Assembly: GCF_012273655.1 (NCBI RefSeq)
Contig: NZ_JAAWWP010000009.1
Location: 186,001 to 250,000 of the forward strand
Origin: Streptomyces physcomitrii
Lineage (GTDB): Bacteria; Actinomycetota; Actinomycetes; Streptomycetales; Streptomycetaceae
Reading direction: 5' to 3'
DNA: 64,000 bases
The translations under genes were made by a program, and so were the position numbers. The stretch's first letter is position 1, and the number at the start of each line of letters is the position of its first letter. Under the pieces are notes generated by a model. It did no database searches, was not told where the DNA came from, and saw only the letters and a list, made by a program, of their open reading frames with translations. Shown here piece by piece: positions 32,966 to 42,800 of the stretch.

Positions 32966-33750
32966 CAGGCGTCCCTCTCGGTGATCACGGTCTCGAAGGA
33001 GCGCCGGTGGTGGGCGAGTTCGCCGGGCGGGAGGATCACGGCGGTGTGATCGGCCAGCGGCGCGATCTGGGTGCGGAAGCAGCGCAGGGCCTCCTCCTTG
33101 CGGAGGCGTGCCGCGGCGGTCAGCGGCAGACGCCGGCAGGCCCCCCAGGGCACCCGCACATCGTCCGGGTTCGCCCAGTGCCACATCCAGATGGGGTACT
33201 GCCACAGGTCGGCGCCGGTCGAGGCCGCGGCCGACCGGGCCGCCCGGCCGGCCGCCTCGTGGTCCGCGTGCAGATCGCCCCGCCAGGGCGCCACACACAG
33301 AGGTGCCCCGAGGGTGCGCAGCAGTTCCTCGATCCACTCGGTGGCGGTGGCCTCGTGCGTGCCGAGCTGCGTGTCGGGCAGTCCGAGCCGGTGGCGCGCC
33401 GTGCGCTCCACACCGAGGATGTCCAGGGCCTCTTCCAGCTCGGTCCTGCGGGCCCGGGCCAGCGCGGGAGGCGGCATCAGCCGACTGCCCGGGTGGGAGG
33501 CCTCCCCGTCGGTCAGGGTGAGGACGTGTACCTCGCGGTCGGGGGCGAGCTGGGCCAACATGCCGCCGAATCCCAGGACTTCGTCGTCGGGATGTGCGGC
33601 CACGAGGAGGACGGGGCCGTCGGGAAGGGATGGCTCGGGCCAGTGGTCCCAGACCGACCGCGAGGCCCACAGCTCCTCGCCGGTGCCCTCCGCGCCGATG
33701 GCCGCGGCTGCCCGTTCGCGGTCGCCGGGGGAGGTCTCCCGCGCGCTCAT
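32965..33750 (-). CDS. PIG-L/LmbE-family deacetylase
   Basis: This 261-residue zinc-dependent deacetylase acts on N-acetyl sugars or similar amides. The zinc motif is VLLVAAHPDDEVLGFGGML (about residues 48-66, AHPDDE). The second-ligand region is GDLHADHEAAGRAA, which supplies the later His of the usual site. The N-terminal ~45 residues are an extension (ELWASRSVWDHWPEP). ATG 33750 overlaps the acyl-CoA dehydrogenase-like stop by four bases. Its operon neighbours suggest that it exposes an amine for the following methyltransferase. Confidence 0.92.
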   Translation of the reverse strand: MSARETSPGDRERAAAAIGAEGTGEELWASRSVWDHWPEPSLPDGPVLLVAAHPDDEVLGFGGMLAQLAPDREVHVLTLTDGEASHPGSRLMPPPALARARRTELEEALDILGVERTARHRLGLPDTQLGTHEATATEWIEELLRTLGAPLCVAPWRGDLHADHEAAGRAARSAAASTGADLWQYPIWMWHWANPDDVRVPWGACRRLPLTAAARLRKEEALRCFRTQIAPLADHTAVILPPGELAHHRRSFETVITERDA

Positions 33751-34772
33751 CGTGCCCCTTCGGAGCTGCTCAACAGGTCGTGGCGCCCGGCCAGTTCGGA
33801 CCCCAGAGCCGCGAGGTCCCGTTCCGCGTGGTGCTGGCGGATGTACACGCCCAGGTCCGCGACGCGCTGGGCGTGCTCACCGTCGTGGCACAGGGGCCCG
33901 GCACCCAGAGCCCGTCCGACCACGTCCAGTACCCGCGCACAGACATCGGCCACCACGGCACGGGTCCTGGCCGCGCGCACGAGCGCCTGCGCACCGGTGT
34001 CCGCGGGGTCGGCGTCGATCTCACCCGCCGCCCTCTCCAGGACGCACTCGGCGCTGTACAGAGCCGAGTCCACCGCCCCCAGATGCGCGGCTGTCAGCTG
34101 ATCGGGCTCTCGGCGCCGTACGGCACGCACCAAGGTTTCGGCGACGCCGCGTGCGCCACCGAGCCAGCAGGCGGCCACCCCGACACCGCCGTGCCAGAAA
34201 CCCGGGCGCTGCGTATACGCCTCCACCTCACCGAGGGGCAGGGCGGGTACCGCGGCGAAGGTCACGTCGGGGGTGTCGCTGCCGGCCATGCCCACCGCCT
34301 GCCAGGACCCGGCCACCGCCGCACAGCCGGGGTGCCCGGTGTCCACGACGAAGAGCCGCCGTCCCGCGTCGGTCTCGGCCGTCACCAGGGCGTGCGTGCA
34401 GCTGCCGGCACCGGAGCAGAACGCCTTGACCCCGTCCAGGCGCCACGCCCCTCTCCCTTCCTGCGTGGCCTTCAGGACGGCACCGGGTGGCTGGGCCGCC
34501 CAGACACCCCAGCGTTCCTCCGGCGCGGGCGGTGGTGCGCCCAGCTCATGGAGGATCGCTGTCGCGTCGGCGTGGCCTTCGGCCAGCCGGGTCAGGGAAA
34601 GGTCCGTACGACCGAGATCGTGCAGGAGGGCGAAGCGCTCCCGCGTCGCGCCCGAACCGGGCAGCGGCATCTCCCGGGCCTCGTCCGCCACCCAGGCGGC
34701 GAACCGTGCGGAAGCGGTACTCCGCAGCAGACGGCCGTCGGGCGAGGCGTCATCGGGCCTTGCGATCTTCAC
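33747..34772 (-). CDS. Acyl-CoA dehydrogenase-like flavoprotein
   Basis: This 341-residue protein has the acyl-CoA dehydrogenase fold: an N-terminal helical part, a beta-domain (RLDGVKAFCSGAGSCTHALV, close to the FAD-binding G-x-K-x-(F/Y)-x-(S/T)-(N/G)-x motif) and a C-terminal helical bundle. It is shorter than typical dehydrogenases (~380), mainly at the N-terminus. I do not see an obvious catalytic Glu in the usual C-terminal position, so the reaction may differ from beta-oxidation. It is the first gene of a four-gene leftward operon with 4-bp overlaps. The same gene set occurs together in other bacteria, pointing to a conserved but uncharacterised pathway. Confidence 0.85.
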   Translation of the reverse strand: MKIARPDDASPDGRLLRSTASARFAAWVADEAREMPLPGSGATRERFALLHDLGRTDLSLTRLAEGHADATAILHELGAPPPAPEERWGVWAAQPPGAVLKATQEGRGAWRLDGVKAFCSGAGSCTHALVTAETDAGRRLFVVDTGHPGCAAVAGSWQAVGMAGSDTPDVTFAAVPALPLGEVEAYTQRPGFWHGGVGVAACWLGGARGVAETLVRAVRRREPDQLTAAHLGAVDSALYSAECVLERAAGEIDADPADTGAQALVRAARTRAVVADVCARVLDVVGRALGAGPLCHDGEHAQRVADLGVYIRQHHAERDLAALGSELAGRHDLLSSSEGAR

Positions 34773-34941
34773 AGCTCCAGTGCCCGTCCTCTTCGTATGG
34801 GTGAGTCAATGGGGTACGTCGAAATCTGATTCTTCCCGGGCGCCGCAGCAGATGCCGCAAGGGCTTTCCGCTCCCTCGCGCCCGGATTCCTGCGCCGTCC
34901 TCCTCGCCTTTCCGCGCGCGTCCGGCCCCCGCGGCGGAGAG

Positions 34942-35151
34942 CTACGGCTCCATCCCCTCGCCTTCGGCCGCACCCTCCGAATCCTCGGTGATCACGTCGT
35001 CCTCCGTTCGCGGAGCGCGGTCCCCGTCCGGCTCCCGGTCCGCGGTGTGGGGATGCTGCTCGTCCTCGGCCTTTTCCTTGCTCTGCTGCTTGTCGGGCCG
35101 CTGCTTGTCGGACTGCTGCCTGTCGGATGGGGAACCGTTGAATCCGGACAC
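34942..35151 (-). CDS. Small acidic, hydrophilic hypothetical protein
   Basis: This 69-residue frame starts at GTG 35151 with GGGAGAG upstream. It is very rich in Gln, Asp, Glu, Lys and Ser, with near-repeats (RQQSDKQRPDKQQSKEKAED), and ends TEDSEGAAEGEGMEP. It has almost no hydrophobic residues, so it is probably intrinsically disordered. I recognise no family. The good ribosome site and position favour a real gene, but compositional bias makes this uncertain. Confidence 0.5.
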   Translation of the reverse strand: MSGFNGSPSDRQQSDKQRPDKQQSKEKAEDEQHPHTADREPDGDRAPRTEDDVITEDSEGAAEGEGMEP

Positions 35152-35533
35152 CGTTCTCTCTCCCTCTTTCGGGGTCGCTGAAGGCCATGCACTTACCGTG
35201 TACCGACCCTGTCGAATCCCATGGGTGATCTTGGCCTTCGTATGGCCCCACGGGTGAGCGAGAATCCGGGTGCCCATGTCGCCGCCCGTGACACATCCCC
35301 TTCGGGCGTACCGCGCTCCGACCGTCCCGAAGGGAAGCGAGCCGGAAAACCTTCTGGGGAATTCTGTCGGCATCCCAGGCGTGCACATGCCCCCTGCGAG
35401 TGGATTTCCGCAGGGGGCATGTGCGAGGACGCCGGATCGTATCCGCCATGGCCCCCACGGCCGACGGCCGATACCCGGCCACACCGTCCGTCGTCCTCAC
35501 GGCTTCGGCCGGTGCGGTCGGCACGAGTGGTGG
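35152..35533. other. Intergenic region with strong hairpin
   Basis: No gene is seen. The main feature is the 16-bp perfect inverted repeat at 35383-35424. The promoter of the small acidic gene should lie at its left side. Confidence 0.5.
35383..35424 (-). terminator. 16-bp perfect stem-loop, terminator of the protease gene
   Basis: GCACATGCCCCCTGCG (35383-35398) pairs perfectly with 35409-35424 around a 10-nt loop. It lies about 110 bp past the stop codon of the leftward protease gene, where a terminator is expected. Confidence 0.7.
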
Positions 35534-36025
35534 TCAGTCACACATGGTCGGCGCCATGACCTCGTCCTGGCTGTCCCAGCTCATGCAGTCGTAGTCGGAG
35601 TGGTCCCACCAGTTGTGGCCGAATTCGTGGGCGGCGATCAGCGCGAAGTCGCGCGCGTCCGTGGACAATGTGATCTTGTCGCCCCGGCCCCAGTTGCAGC
35701 CTATGACTCCACCGGCCTGGTACACCGGCTCGCCGCCACGACTGTCCTCGCAGCCCTCGACGTAGCCGGAGACGCAGTCGACCGGGGTGCCGTCGCCTTC
35801 GGAGGCGCTTTCCCAGTAGTTCGCGCCCTCGCGGATCGAGTCCTCGTAGCCGTCGCACGAGCCGTCGATGTCGTAACTCCAGTCCGCGGCGGACTCGGCT
35901 GCGGTTCCCGGCCGCGACGTCAGTGCCTGGTGGTCGGCCGGGGCCTCGGCCGCCGAAGCCGGGGCCGTGAATGCCACCGCGGCGACGAGTGCCGTCCCGA
36001 AGGCCGTACCGAGCCTTTTGATCAT
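35534..36025 (-). CDS. Small secreted zinc metalloprotease-like protein (HEFGH)
   Basis: This 163-residue precursor has a clear Sec signal (MIKRLGTAFGTALVAAVAFT ... PASAAEA). The mature part is acidic and Cys-rich, with a zinc-protease motif HEFGHNWWDHSDYDC near residue 133. The HEXXH core and the following His/Asp resemble the small metzincin snapalysin of Streptomyces, but the spacing to a third ligand differs from both HEXXHXXGXXH and HEXXHXXGXXD. VMAPTMC near the C-terminus may be the Met-turn. About seven cysteines suggest several disulfides. ATG 36025 follows AAGGAG. It could be a new snapalysin-like subgroup; substrates are unknown. Confidence 0.75.
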   Translation of the reverse strand: MIKRLGTAFGTALVAAVAFTAPASAAEAPADHQALTSRPGTAAESAADWSYDIDGSCDGYEDSIREGANYWESASEGDGTPVDCVSGYVEGCEDSRGGEPVYQAGGVIGCNWGRGDKITLSTDARDFALIAAHEFGHNWWDHSDYDCMSWDSQDEVMAPTMCD

Positions 36026-36884
36026 GAGAAGTTCTCCTTGTTCTGGTGGGGGGAATCACGTCCGGCGCCCGCGGTCCGGGAGACTGCGGGCCACCGCACG
36101 CCGGCCGGGAACGAAGGGGGCGTTCCGGCTGTCCGGCCACGAAGGTGAGGCTTCGACCGGCCGATCGCCAGGAAGCTATGACCCCGTCAACTCCCGCGCC
36201 CATCCGGAGGGTGAGCACTACGCATACGCAAAAAATCATGGGGAGACACCGGAGTGAGGCCGTGGCGGCATGAGCGTGTCGGCCGAGGGGCCGATCCCTC
36301 TACGGGCGTCGACTTCCCCGGGAGTACGGCGCGTTCAACCTCGGGGACTCGGGGAGTTCGGTGAACTCGCTCTCGCACCAGTGCTGTTGGCGGCCCTGGT
36401 CAGGCGTCCGCCCTTTGGAACGGCCGGCGCTCGCGAAGCTCTTTCACGGTATACACACGTGTCACCCGGGCCGCGGCAGCTGAATGCCGGTCCTGCCCTT
36501 TCTCGCTGACGCCTTTTCTCATAGTGACCCTTCTTTCGAGTGGGCCGACCCCTAAGAAAAGAGGGCTGTCTAGGGGTTGCCGAAGCGGCGGGCCCCGCTT
36601 TACCCGCCGATTGCATCCCCTTTGACGTGTTCGTCCGTTCGCGATAAGCCGACGGCGACACCCAGGGTAATCGATTGTGCGCTACAGGTTTCAGTGGGAC
36701 AAGGGTGCTTGTTACGCATTCCCCGTACGGGCCGGATGGGTCGCAACTGCCCTGCTAGCGTGCGCGATTACGGTTTCTTGAAGACTGGGTTGCGCGGTCG
36801 TTGTGCATGCCTGACCCCATGCGCTCGTAGCCGAGTTGTTCATCCAGAGACGATATGAACCGCGAGACGGGTCCAGGGGGAGCA
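36026..36884. other. 859-bp divergent region upstream of the NRPS operon
   Basis: I see no convincing gene. It holds the protease promoter on the left and the NRPS promoter on the right, and an inverted repeat at 36548-36577. No pathway-specific regulator gene lies between the protease and the NRPS genes, so regulation must come from elsewhere. Confidence 0.5.
36548..36577. promoter_or_regulatory. Inverted repeat ACCCCTA-N16-TAGGGGT upstream of the NRPS genes
   Basis: Seven-bp perfect arms (36548-36554 and 36571-36577) surround an A-rich 16-bp spacer, about 310 bp before the NRPS start. It could be an operator or a transcript hairpin. Confidence 0.35.
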
Positions 36885-39800
36885 ATGCGCGATCGTATGA
36901 CCATGCCCTTGTCGGCTGCGCAGCTCGGTGTGTGGTACGCGCAGCAGATCGACGCGGCGAGCCCGGCCTACAAGATCGGCGAGTATCTGGAGATTCACGG
37001 GGCCATTGATGTGGCCCTGTTCGCACGTGCTGTGCGCGGGGTGTGCGAGGGCGTCGACTCGCTGTGGATCCGTATTGCGGAAACCTCCGGGGGGCCGCGG
37101 CAGAGTGTCGAGACGGAAAGGGGCTGGACTCTTCCGGTCGTCGATGTCTCGGGTGAGGCCGACCCGCGGGCGGCGGCCGAGTCCTGGATGCGCCGGGAAC
37201 TGGCGCGGCCGGTCGACCTGTTGGGCGAGCGGCTGTTCACCCACGCGCTGTTCACCGTGTCCGAGGAGAAGTTCTACTGGTTCCAGGCCTACCACCACAT
37301 CGTCGTGGACGGGTACGGTTTCTCGCTGATCGCCCGTCAGGTCGCCGAGGTCTACTCGGACCTGCTTCGGGGCGGTCCGGGAGACGTGAGTCTTCCCGCG
37401 TTCTCCGAGTTGCTCGAAGAGGATTCCCGGTACCGGTCCTCGAAGGATTTCACGCGGGACGGAGAATTCTGGTCCTCGGCCTTCTCCGACCGGCCTGTCC
37501 CGCCCCGGCTCGCGGGGCGGCCCGAAATCCGTCCTCGGCAGGTGCTGCGGCATACCGCCTATCTGGACCGGGATGTCGTCGCCGGGCTCCGCGACGTCGC
37601 CGACAAGGCCGGTATCCGGTGGTCGCGCCTCCTGATCGCCGCCGCCGCGGGCTATGTGCACCGCGGTACCGGTGAACGGGACGTGATTCTCGGTCTGCCC
37701 GCGCTGGCCCGGGTCACCGAGTTGAGCAGGCGGATTCCCGCCATGATGTCGAACATTCTGCCGCTGCGGGTGTCCGTCAGCCCTGACACGGCTCTTGTGG
37801 ATCTTGCCGCGGAGGTCTCCCACCGGACCCGGGAAGTGCTGGAGCACCAGCGCTACCGAGGTGAAGACCTGGCGCGGGGGCTGGCGTTGCGGGACGACAT
37901 CCGGCGGTACGTCGGACCGGTCATCAACATCACCACATTCGACTACGACATACGTTTCGGCGATTGCCGGACCACGGCGCACAACATGTCGGCGGGGCTC
38001 ACGGACGATCTGTCGATCCTGCTCTACGACCGACCGGATCCGCGCGGGCTGCGCCTGGACCTCGACGCGAACCCCACGCTCTACTCCGCCTCGGACCTGG
38101 TCCGGCACCAGCAGCGGTTCGCCGAGCTGCTCTCGGTCATGGCCGCCGACCCCCACCGCAAGCTGGGCCGGGTCGCCCTCACCGGAACCGGCGGCAAGAG
38201 GCGGGCGCCGCAGCAGGCCGCCACCTCGGCCGAGGGGACAGCCGGCCCGGACGCGGACGAGGCCACCGCTCCCACCACCCTGCCCGAGCTGTTCCAGGCC
38301 ACCGCCGCCCGCCACCCCTCTGCCCTCGCCCTGGACGGCGGCGGCGAGCAGCTGACCTACGCCGCGCTCAACGCACGCGCGAACCGCCTGGCCCGCCGCC
38401 TGGTCGCGGAGGGAGCCGGACCGGAGCGCATCGTGGCCCTGATCCTGCCGCGTTCGCCGGAACTCGTGGTCGCCCAGCTGGCGGTGGCCAAGGCCGGAGC
38501 GGCGTATCTGTCGATCGAGCCGGGCCTTCCGGCGGACCGCGTCCGCTACCTCCTCGCGGACGCGTCCCCCGCACTCCTCGTCTCGTCCGCCGCGGTGGCC
38601 GCCGAGCTGGTGGACGACGACGTACGCTCCCGCCTGCTCCTGATGGACGACGCGGCGGGCCCGGCCAGGGACGACGTACCGAACCCGGACGGGAACGGCG
38701 CAACGGACCCGAAGAGGAGCGGCGCACCTGACCCGCACCCGCACCCGGACGCGGACCTGACCGACGCCGAGCGCCGGGCCCCGCTCACCCCCTCCGCGCC
38801 CGCGTACGTGATCTACACCTCCGGCTCGACCGGCCGCCCCAAGGCCGTCGTCGTCACGCACGCCGGGATCGCCGGTCTGGCGGCCGCGCAGCTGGAGCAC
38901 TTCGCCCTCAGCGCCGAGGCCAGGGTGCTCCAGTTCGCCTCCCCGAGCTTCGACGCCTCGGTGATGGAGGCCCTGATGGCCTTCGCCGCGGGGGCGGCAC
39001 TGGTGGTGCCGCCCGCTGGGCCGCTGGTCGGGGACGCGCTCGCCGAGGTCCTGCTGCGCGAGCGCGTCACCCACGCGCTGATCCCGCCGACGGTGTGGGC
39101 GAGCGTCACCGGCACCGCCTTCCCGCGGCTGCGCACCCTGGTCGTGGGCGGTGAGCCGTGCCCGCCGGAGCTGGTGGAGACCTGGGCCGGGCGCCTGCGC
39201 CTCGTCAACGCCTACGGGCCCACCGAGAGCACCGCCTGTGTGACGATGAGCGCGCCGCTGTCCCCGGGAGCCGCGCCTCCCCTCGGACACCCCCTCGCGC
39301 ACACCGGTCTGTACGTACTCGACCCGCATCTGCATCCGGTCGACCCGGGCACCTCCGGCGAGCTGTACGTGTCGGGCACCGGACTGGCGCGCGGGTACCT
39401 CGGCCGGGCCGCGCTCACCGGCGAACGCTTCGTGGCGGACCCGTACGGGGCGCCCGGCGCGCGGATGTACCGGACCGGCGACCTGGTGCGGCGGTGCCCG
39501 GACGGGAACCTGGAGTTCCTCGGGCGCGCGGACGACCAGGTCAAGATCCGCGGCTTCCGTATCGAACCCGGTGAGGTCGAGGCCACGCTCTCCCGGCATC
39601 CCGGTGTCGCCCGCGCGGCCGTGGTCGCGCGGCGGGAGGAGTCCGGCGAACGGCGGCTGGTGGCCTACGTCGTCCCGCGCGCCGAGGACGGCACCGCACG
39701 GGACGAGGGCCAGGAGGACCGGCACGTCGACGAGTGGCGGAGCATCTACGAGTCGGTCTACGAGGGCAGTGCGGCGCGGGGGGACCGCGGCTTCGTGACG

Positions 39801-42800
39801 GACTTCTCCGGCTGGAACAGCTCCTACGACGGCCGTCCGCTGCCGGTGGCGCAGATGGAGAAGTGGCGCGCCGCCGCCGTGGAGGCGATCCGGGCCCTGG
39901 GTCCGCGCCGCGTCCTGGAGATCGGCGTCGGCAGCGGCCTGATCGTCTCGCAGCTGGCGCCCGAGTGCGAGCTCTACTGGGGGACCGACTTCTCGGCCGC
40001 CGCCGTCGACGCCCAGCGCGCGCGGGTGGCCGGGATGCCCGAGCTGGCGGGGCGGGTGGAGTTCAGCTGCCGGCCCGCCCATGACACGACCGGCCTGCCG
40101 GCGGACTTCGACACCGTCGTCGTCAACTCCGTGGCCCAGTACTTCCCCAGCGCCGACTACCTGCTGGACGTGGTGCGCAAGGCGGTGCGGCTGCTCCGCC
40201 CGGGCGGGCGGATCTTCCTGGGCGACATCCGCAATCTGCGGCTGCTGCGCACGCTGCACTCGGCCGTCGAACTGACCCGGCTGGAGACCGGCGCGGACCC
40301 GGCCGGGGTGAGCGCACGGATCGACCACGCGCTCACGGTGGAGAAGGAACTGCTCGTCGACCCCGACTTCTTCGCGGGCCTGGTGGGGACCGTCGAGGGC
40401 GTCGACGGTGTCGACATCAGGCTCAAGCGCGGCGACTACCACAACGAGCTGACCCGCTACCGGTACGAGGTGGTGCTGCACAAGTCCCCCGACCGGCGGC
40501 TCCGTTCACTGCGCGAGGTGCCCGTACGGCGGTGGAGCGAACTCACCGGTTCCGGCGGGAGCGGCGGCCTCGACGAGATCGCCCGACTGCTGGAGCGGGA
40601 GCGGCCCGCCTGTCTGCGTCTCGTCGGCATCCCCAACGGGCGGCTCGTCCAGGAGGCGGGCGCGGCACGCGAACTGCGGGTGAGCGGTTCGGTCCGGGCG
40701 GCCCTCGGCCACCTGAGCGGCGAGGAGGCCCTCGCCGCCGCGGTCGACCCGGAGGCGCTCCACCGACTCGGCGCCGCCCAGGGCTACCGGGTCGCGGCCA
40801 CCTGGTCCGCACGGGGAGCGGACGACTGCTTCGACGCGGTCCTGGTGAGCGGCGCGGCCGACCGGGAGGCGCCCTGGACGGACACCTATCTGCCCGCCGA
40901 GGGCTTCACCTCGGCTCCGCTGACGAACAGTCCGTCCTCCGCCGACGCCGGGGGCGAGCTGGTCCACGCGCTCCACTCCTACGCCAGGGAGCAGCTGCCC
41001 GGCTATCTGGTGCCCGCCGCGTTCGTGCCGATGCGGGAGCTGCCCTGGACCTCCAGCGGAAAGCTGGACCGCAGGGCGCTTCCGGCACCGGAGGCGCACT
41101 CCTCCGGCCGGTCGCGGGCGCCCAGGACCGCGCAGGAGGAGATGCTGTGCCATCTCTTCGCCGAGGTGCTCGGGCGGCAGGAGGTCGGTCTCGACGACGA
41201 CTTCTTCGCCCTGGGCGGCCACTCGCTCCTCGCGACCAGGCTGCTGACCCGGGTGCGCTCCGCGCTGGGTCTGGACCTGCCGATCCGCGTCTTCTTCGAC
41301 ACCCCGACGGTCGCCGGTCTGGCCGGCCGGCTCGGCACGGCGGCGCCCGCCCGCCCCGCCCTGGAGCCCCGGCCGCGCCCGGGGGACGCGCAACTCTCCT
41401 TCGCCCAGCAGCGGTTGTGGTTCCTGCACCGCCTGGAGGGCGAGAGCTCCACCTATACGCTGCCCCTCGCTTTCCGGCTGCACGGCCCGCTGGACGTACC
41501 GGCCCTGGGCGCCGCCCTGGAGGACGTCGTCACCCGGCACGAGAGCCTGCGGACCCTCTTCGAGGAGCAGGACGGGGACCCCCGGTACCGCGTACTGGAC
41601 CCCGCCGCGGCGGCCGCCGCCCTCGGCCTGCGCGAAGTACCCACCGACGAAGGCGCGTTGGCGGAACAGCTCGCCGAGGCGGCGGGCGAGGGCTTCGACC
41701 TGGCCACCGGACTCCCGCTGCGCGCCACGCTCTTCCGCCTGGGGGCACAGGAGCACGTACTGCTGCTGATGCTCCATCACATCGCCGCCGACGGCTGGTC
41801 CCTCGGCCCCTTGCAGCGGGATCTGGGCACCGCCTACGCGGCGCGGTGGCAGGGCGGCGAGCCCCCGTGGTCACCGCTGCGCGTGCAGTACGCCGACTAC
41901 GCGGACTGGCAGCGGGAGCTGCTGGGCGAGGAGGCCGCGGCCGACAGCCTGGTCAGCAGTCAACTGGCCTATTGGCGCGAGCAGTTGGCCGATGTACCGG
42001 CGGAGCTGCCGCTGCCCGCCGATCACCCCAGGCCGGCGCGGGCCACCTACCGGGGCCGAACGGTGCCGCTCGGCATCGACCCCGCGCTGTACGCGCGGAT
42101 CCGGGAGACGGCACGCGCCCACGACGTCACCGAGTTCATGGTGGTGCACGCCGCCGTGGCGGCGCTGCTGACGCGGACCGGGTCGGGGACCGACATCCCG
42201 ATCGGCTCGCCGGTCGCCGGTCGCACCGACGAGGCGCTCGACGAGCTGGTGGGCTTCTTCGTGAACACCCTGGTGCTGCGGACGGACACCTCCGGCGACC
42301 CGAGCTTCGCCGAACTCCTGGAGCGGGTACGCGCGGTGGACCTCGCCGCCTACGCCCACCAGGACCTGCCCTTCGAACGGCTCGTGGAGGCCGTGCGCCC
42401 GGCGCGCTCGCTCGCGCGGCAGCCGCTGGTCCAGGTCATGCTGGCCTTCCAGAACACGCCTTCGGCGGGGCCCGAGTTGGCCGGGGTACGGGTCGAACCG
42501 CAGCCGGTGGCCACCGACTTCGCCAAGTTCGACCTGACCTTCCATCTGAACGCGCGGTCCGGGACGGCCCACGACCCCGCCGAGCTGTCCGGCTCGCTGG
42601 AGTACAGCACCGACCTGTTCACGGCACGCACCGCGGAGTCCCTCGCCGCCCGCCTCGTCCTGCTGCTGCGCGCGGCGACCGCCGACCCCGCCCGGCGCCT
42701 GAGCGGACTGGACCTGTTCACCCGCGAGGAGCGGGAGCGGCTGGCCGCCCACCGGAACCCCGCCCTGCCCGAGGCGCCCTCGGCGACGCTGCCGGAACTC

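Noticed and set aside
36270..36509. Small rightward gene upstream of the NRPS
   Set aside because: No good ribosome site, biased composition and no recognisable family.
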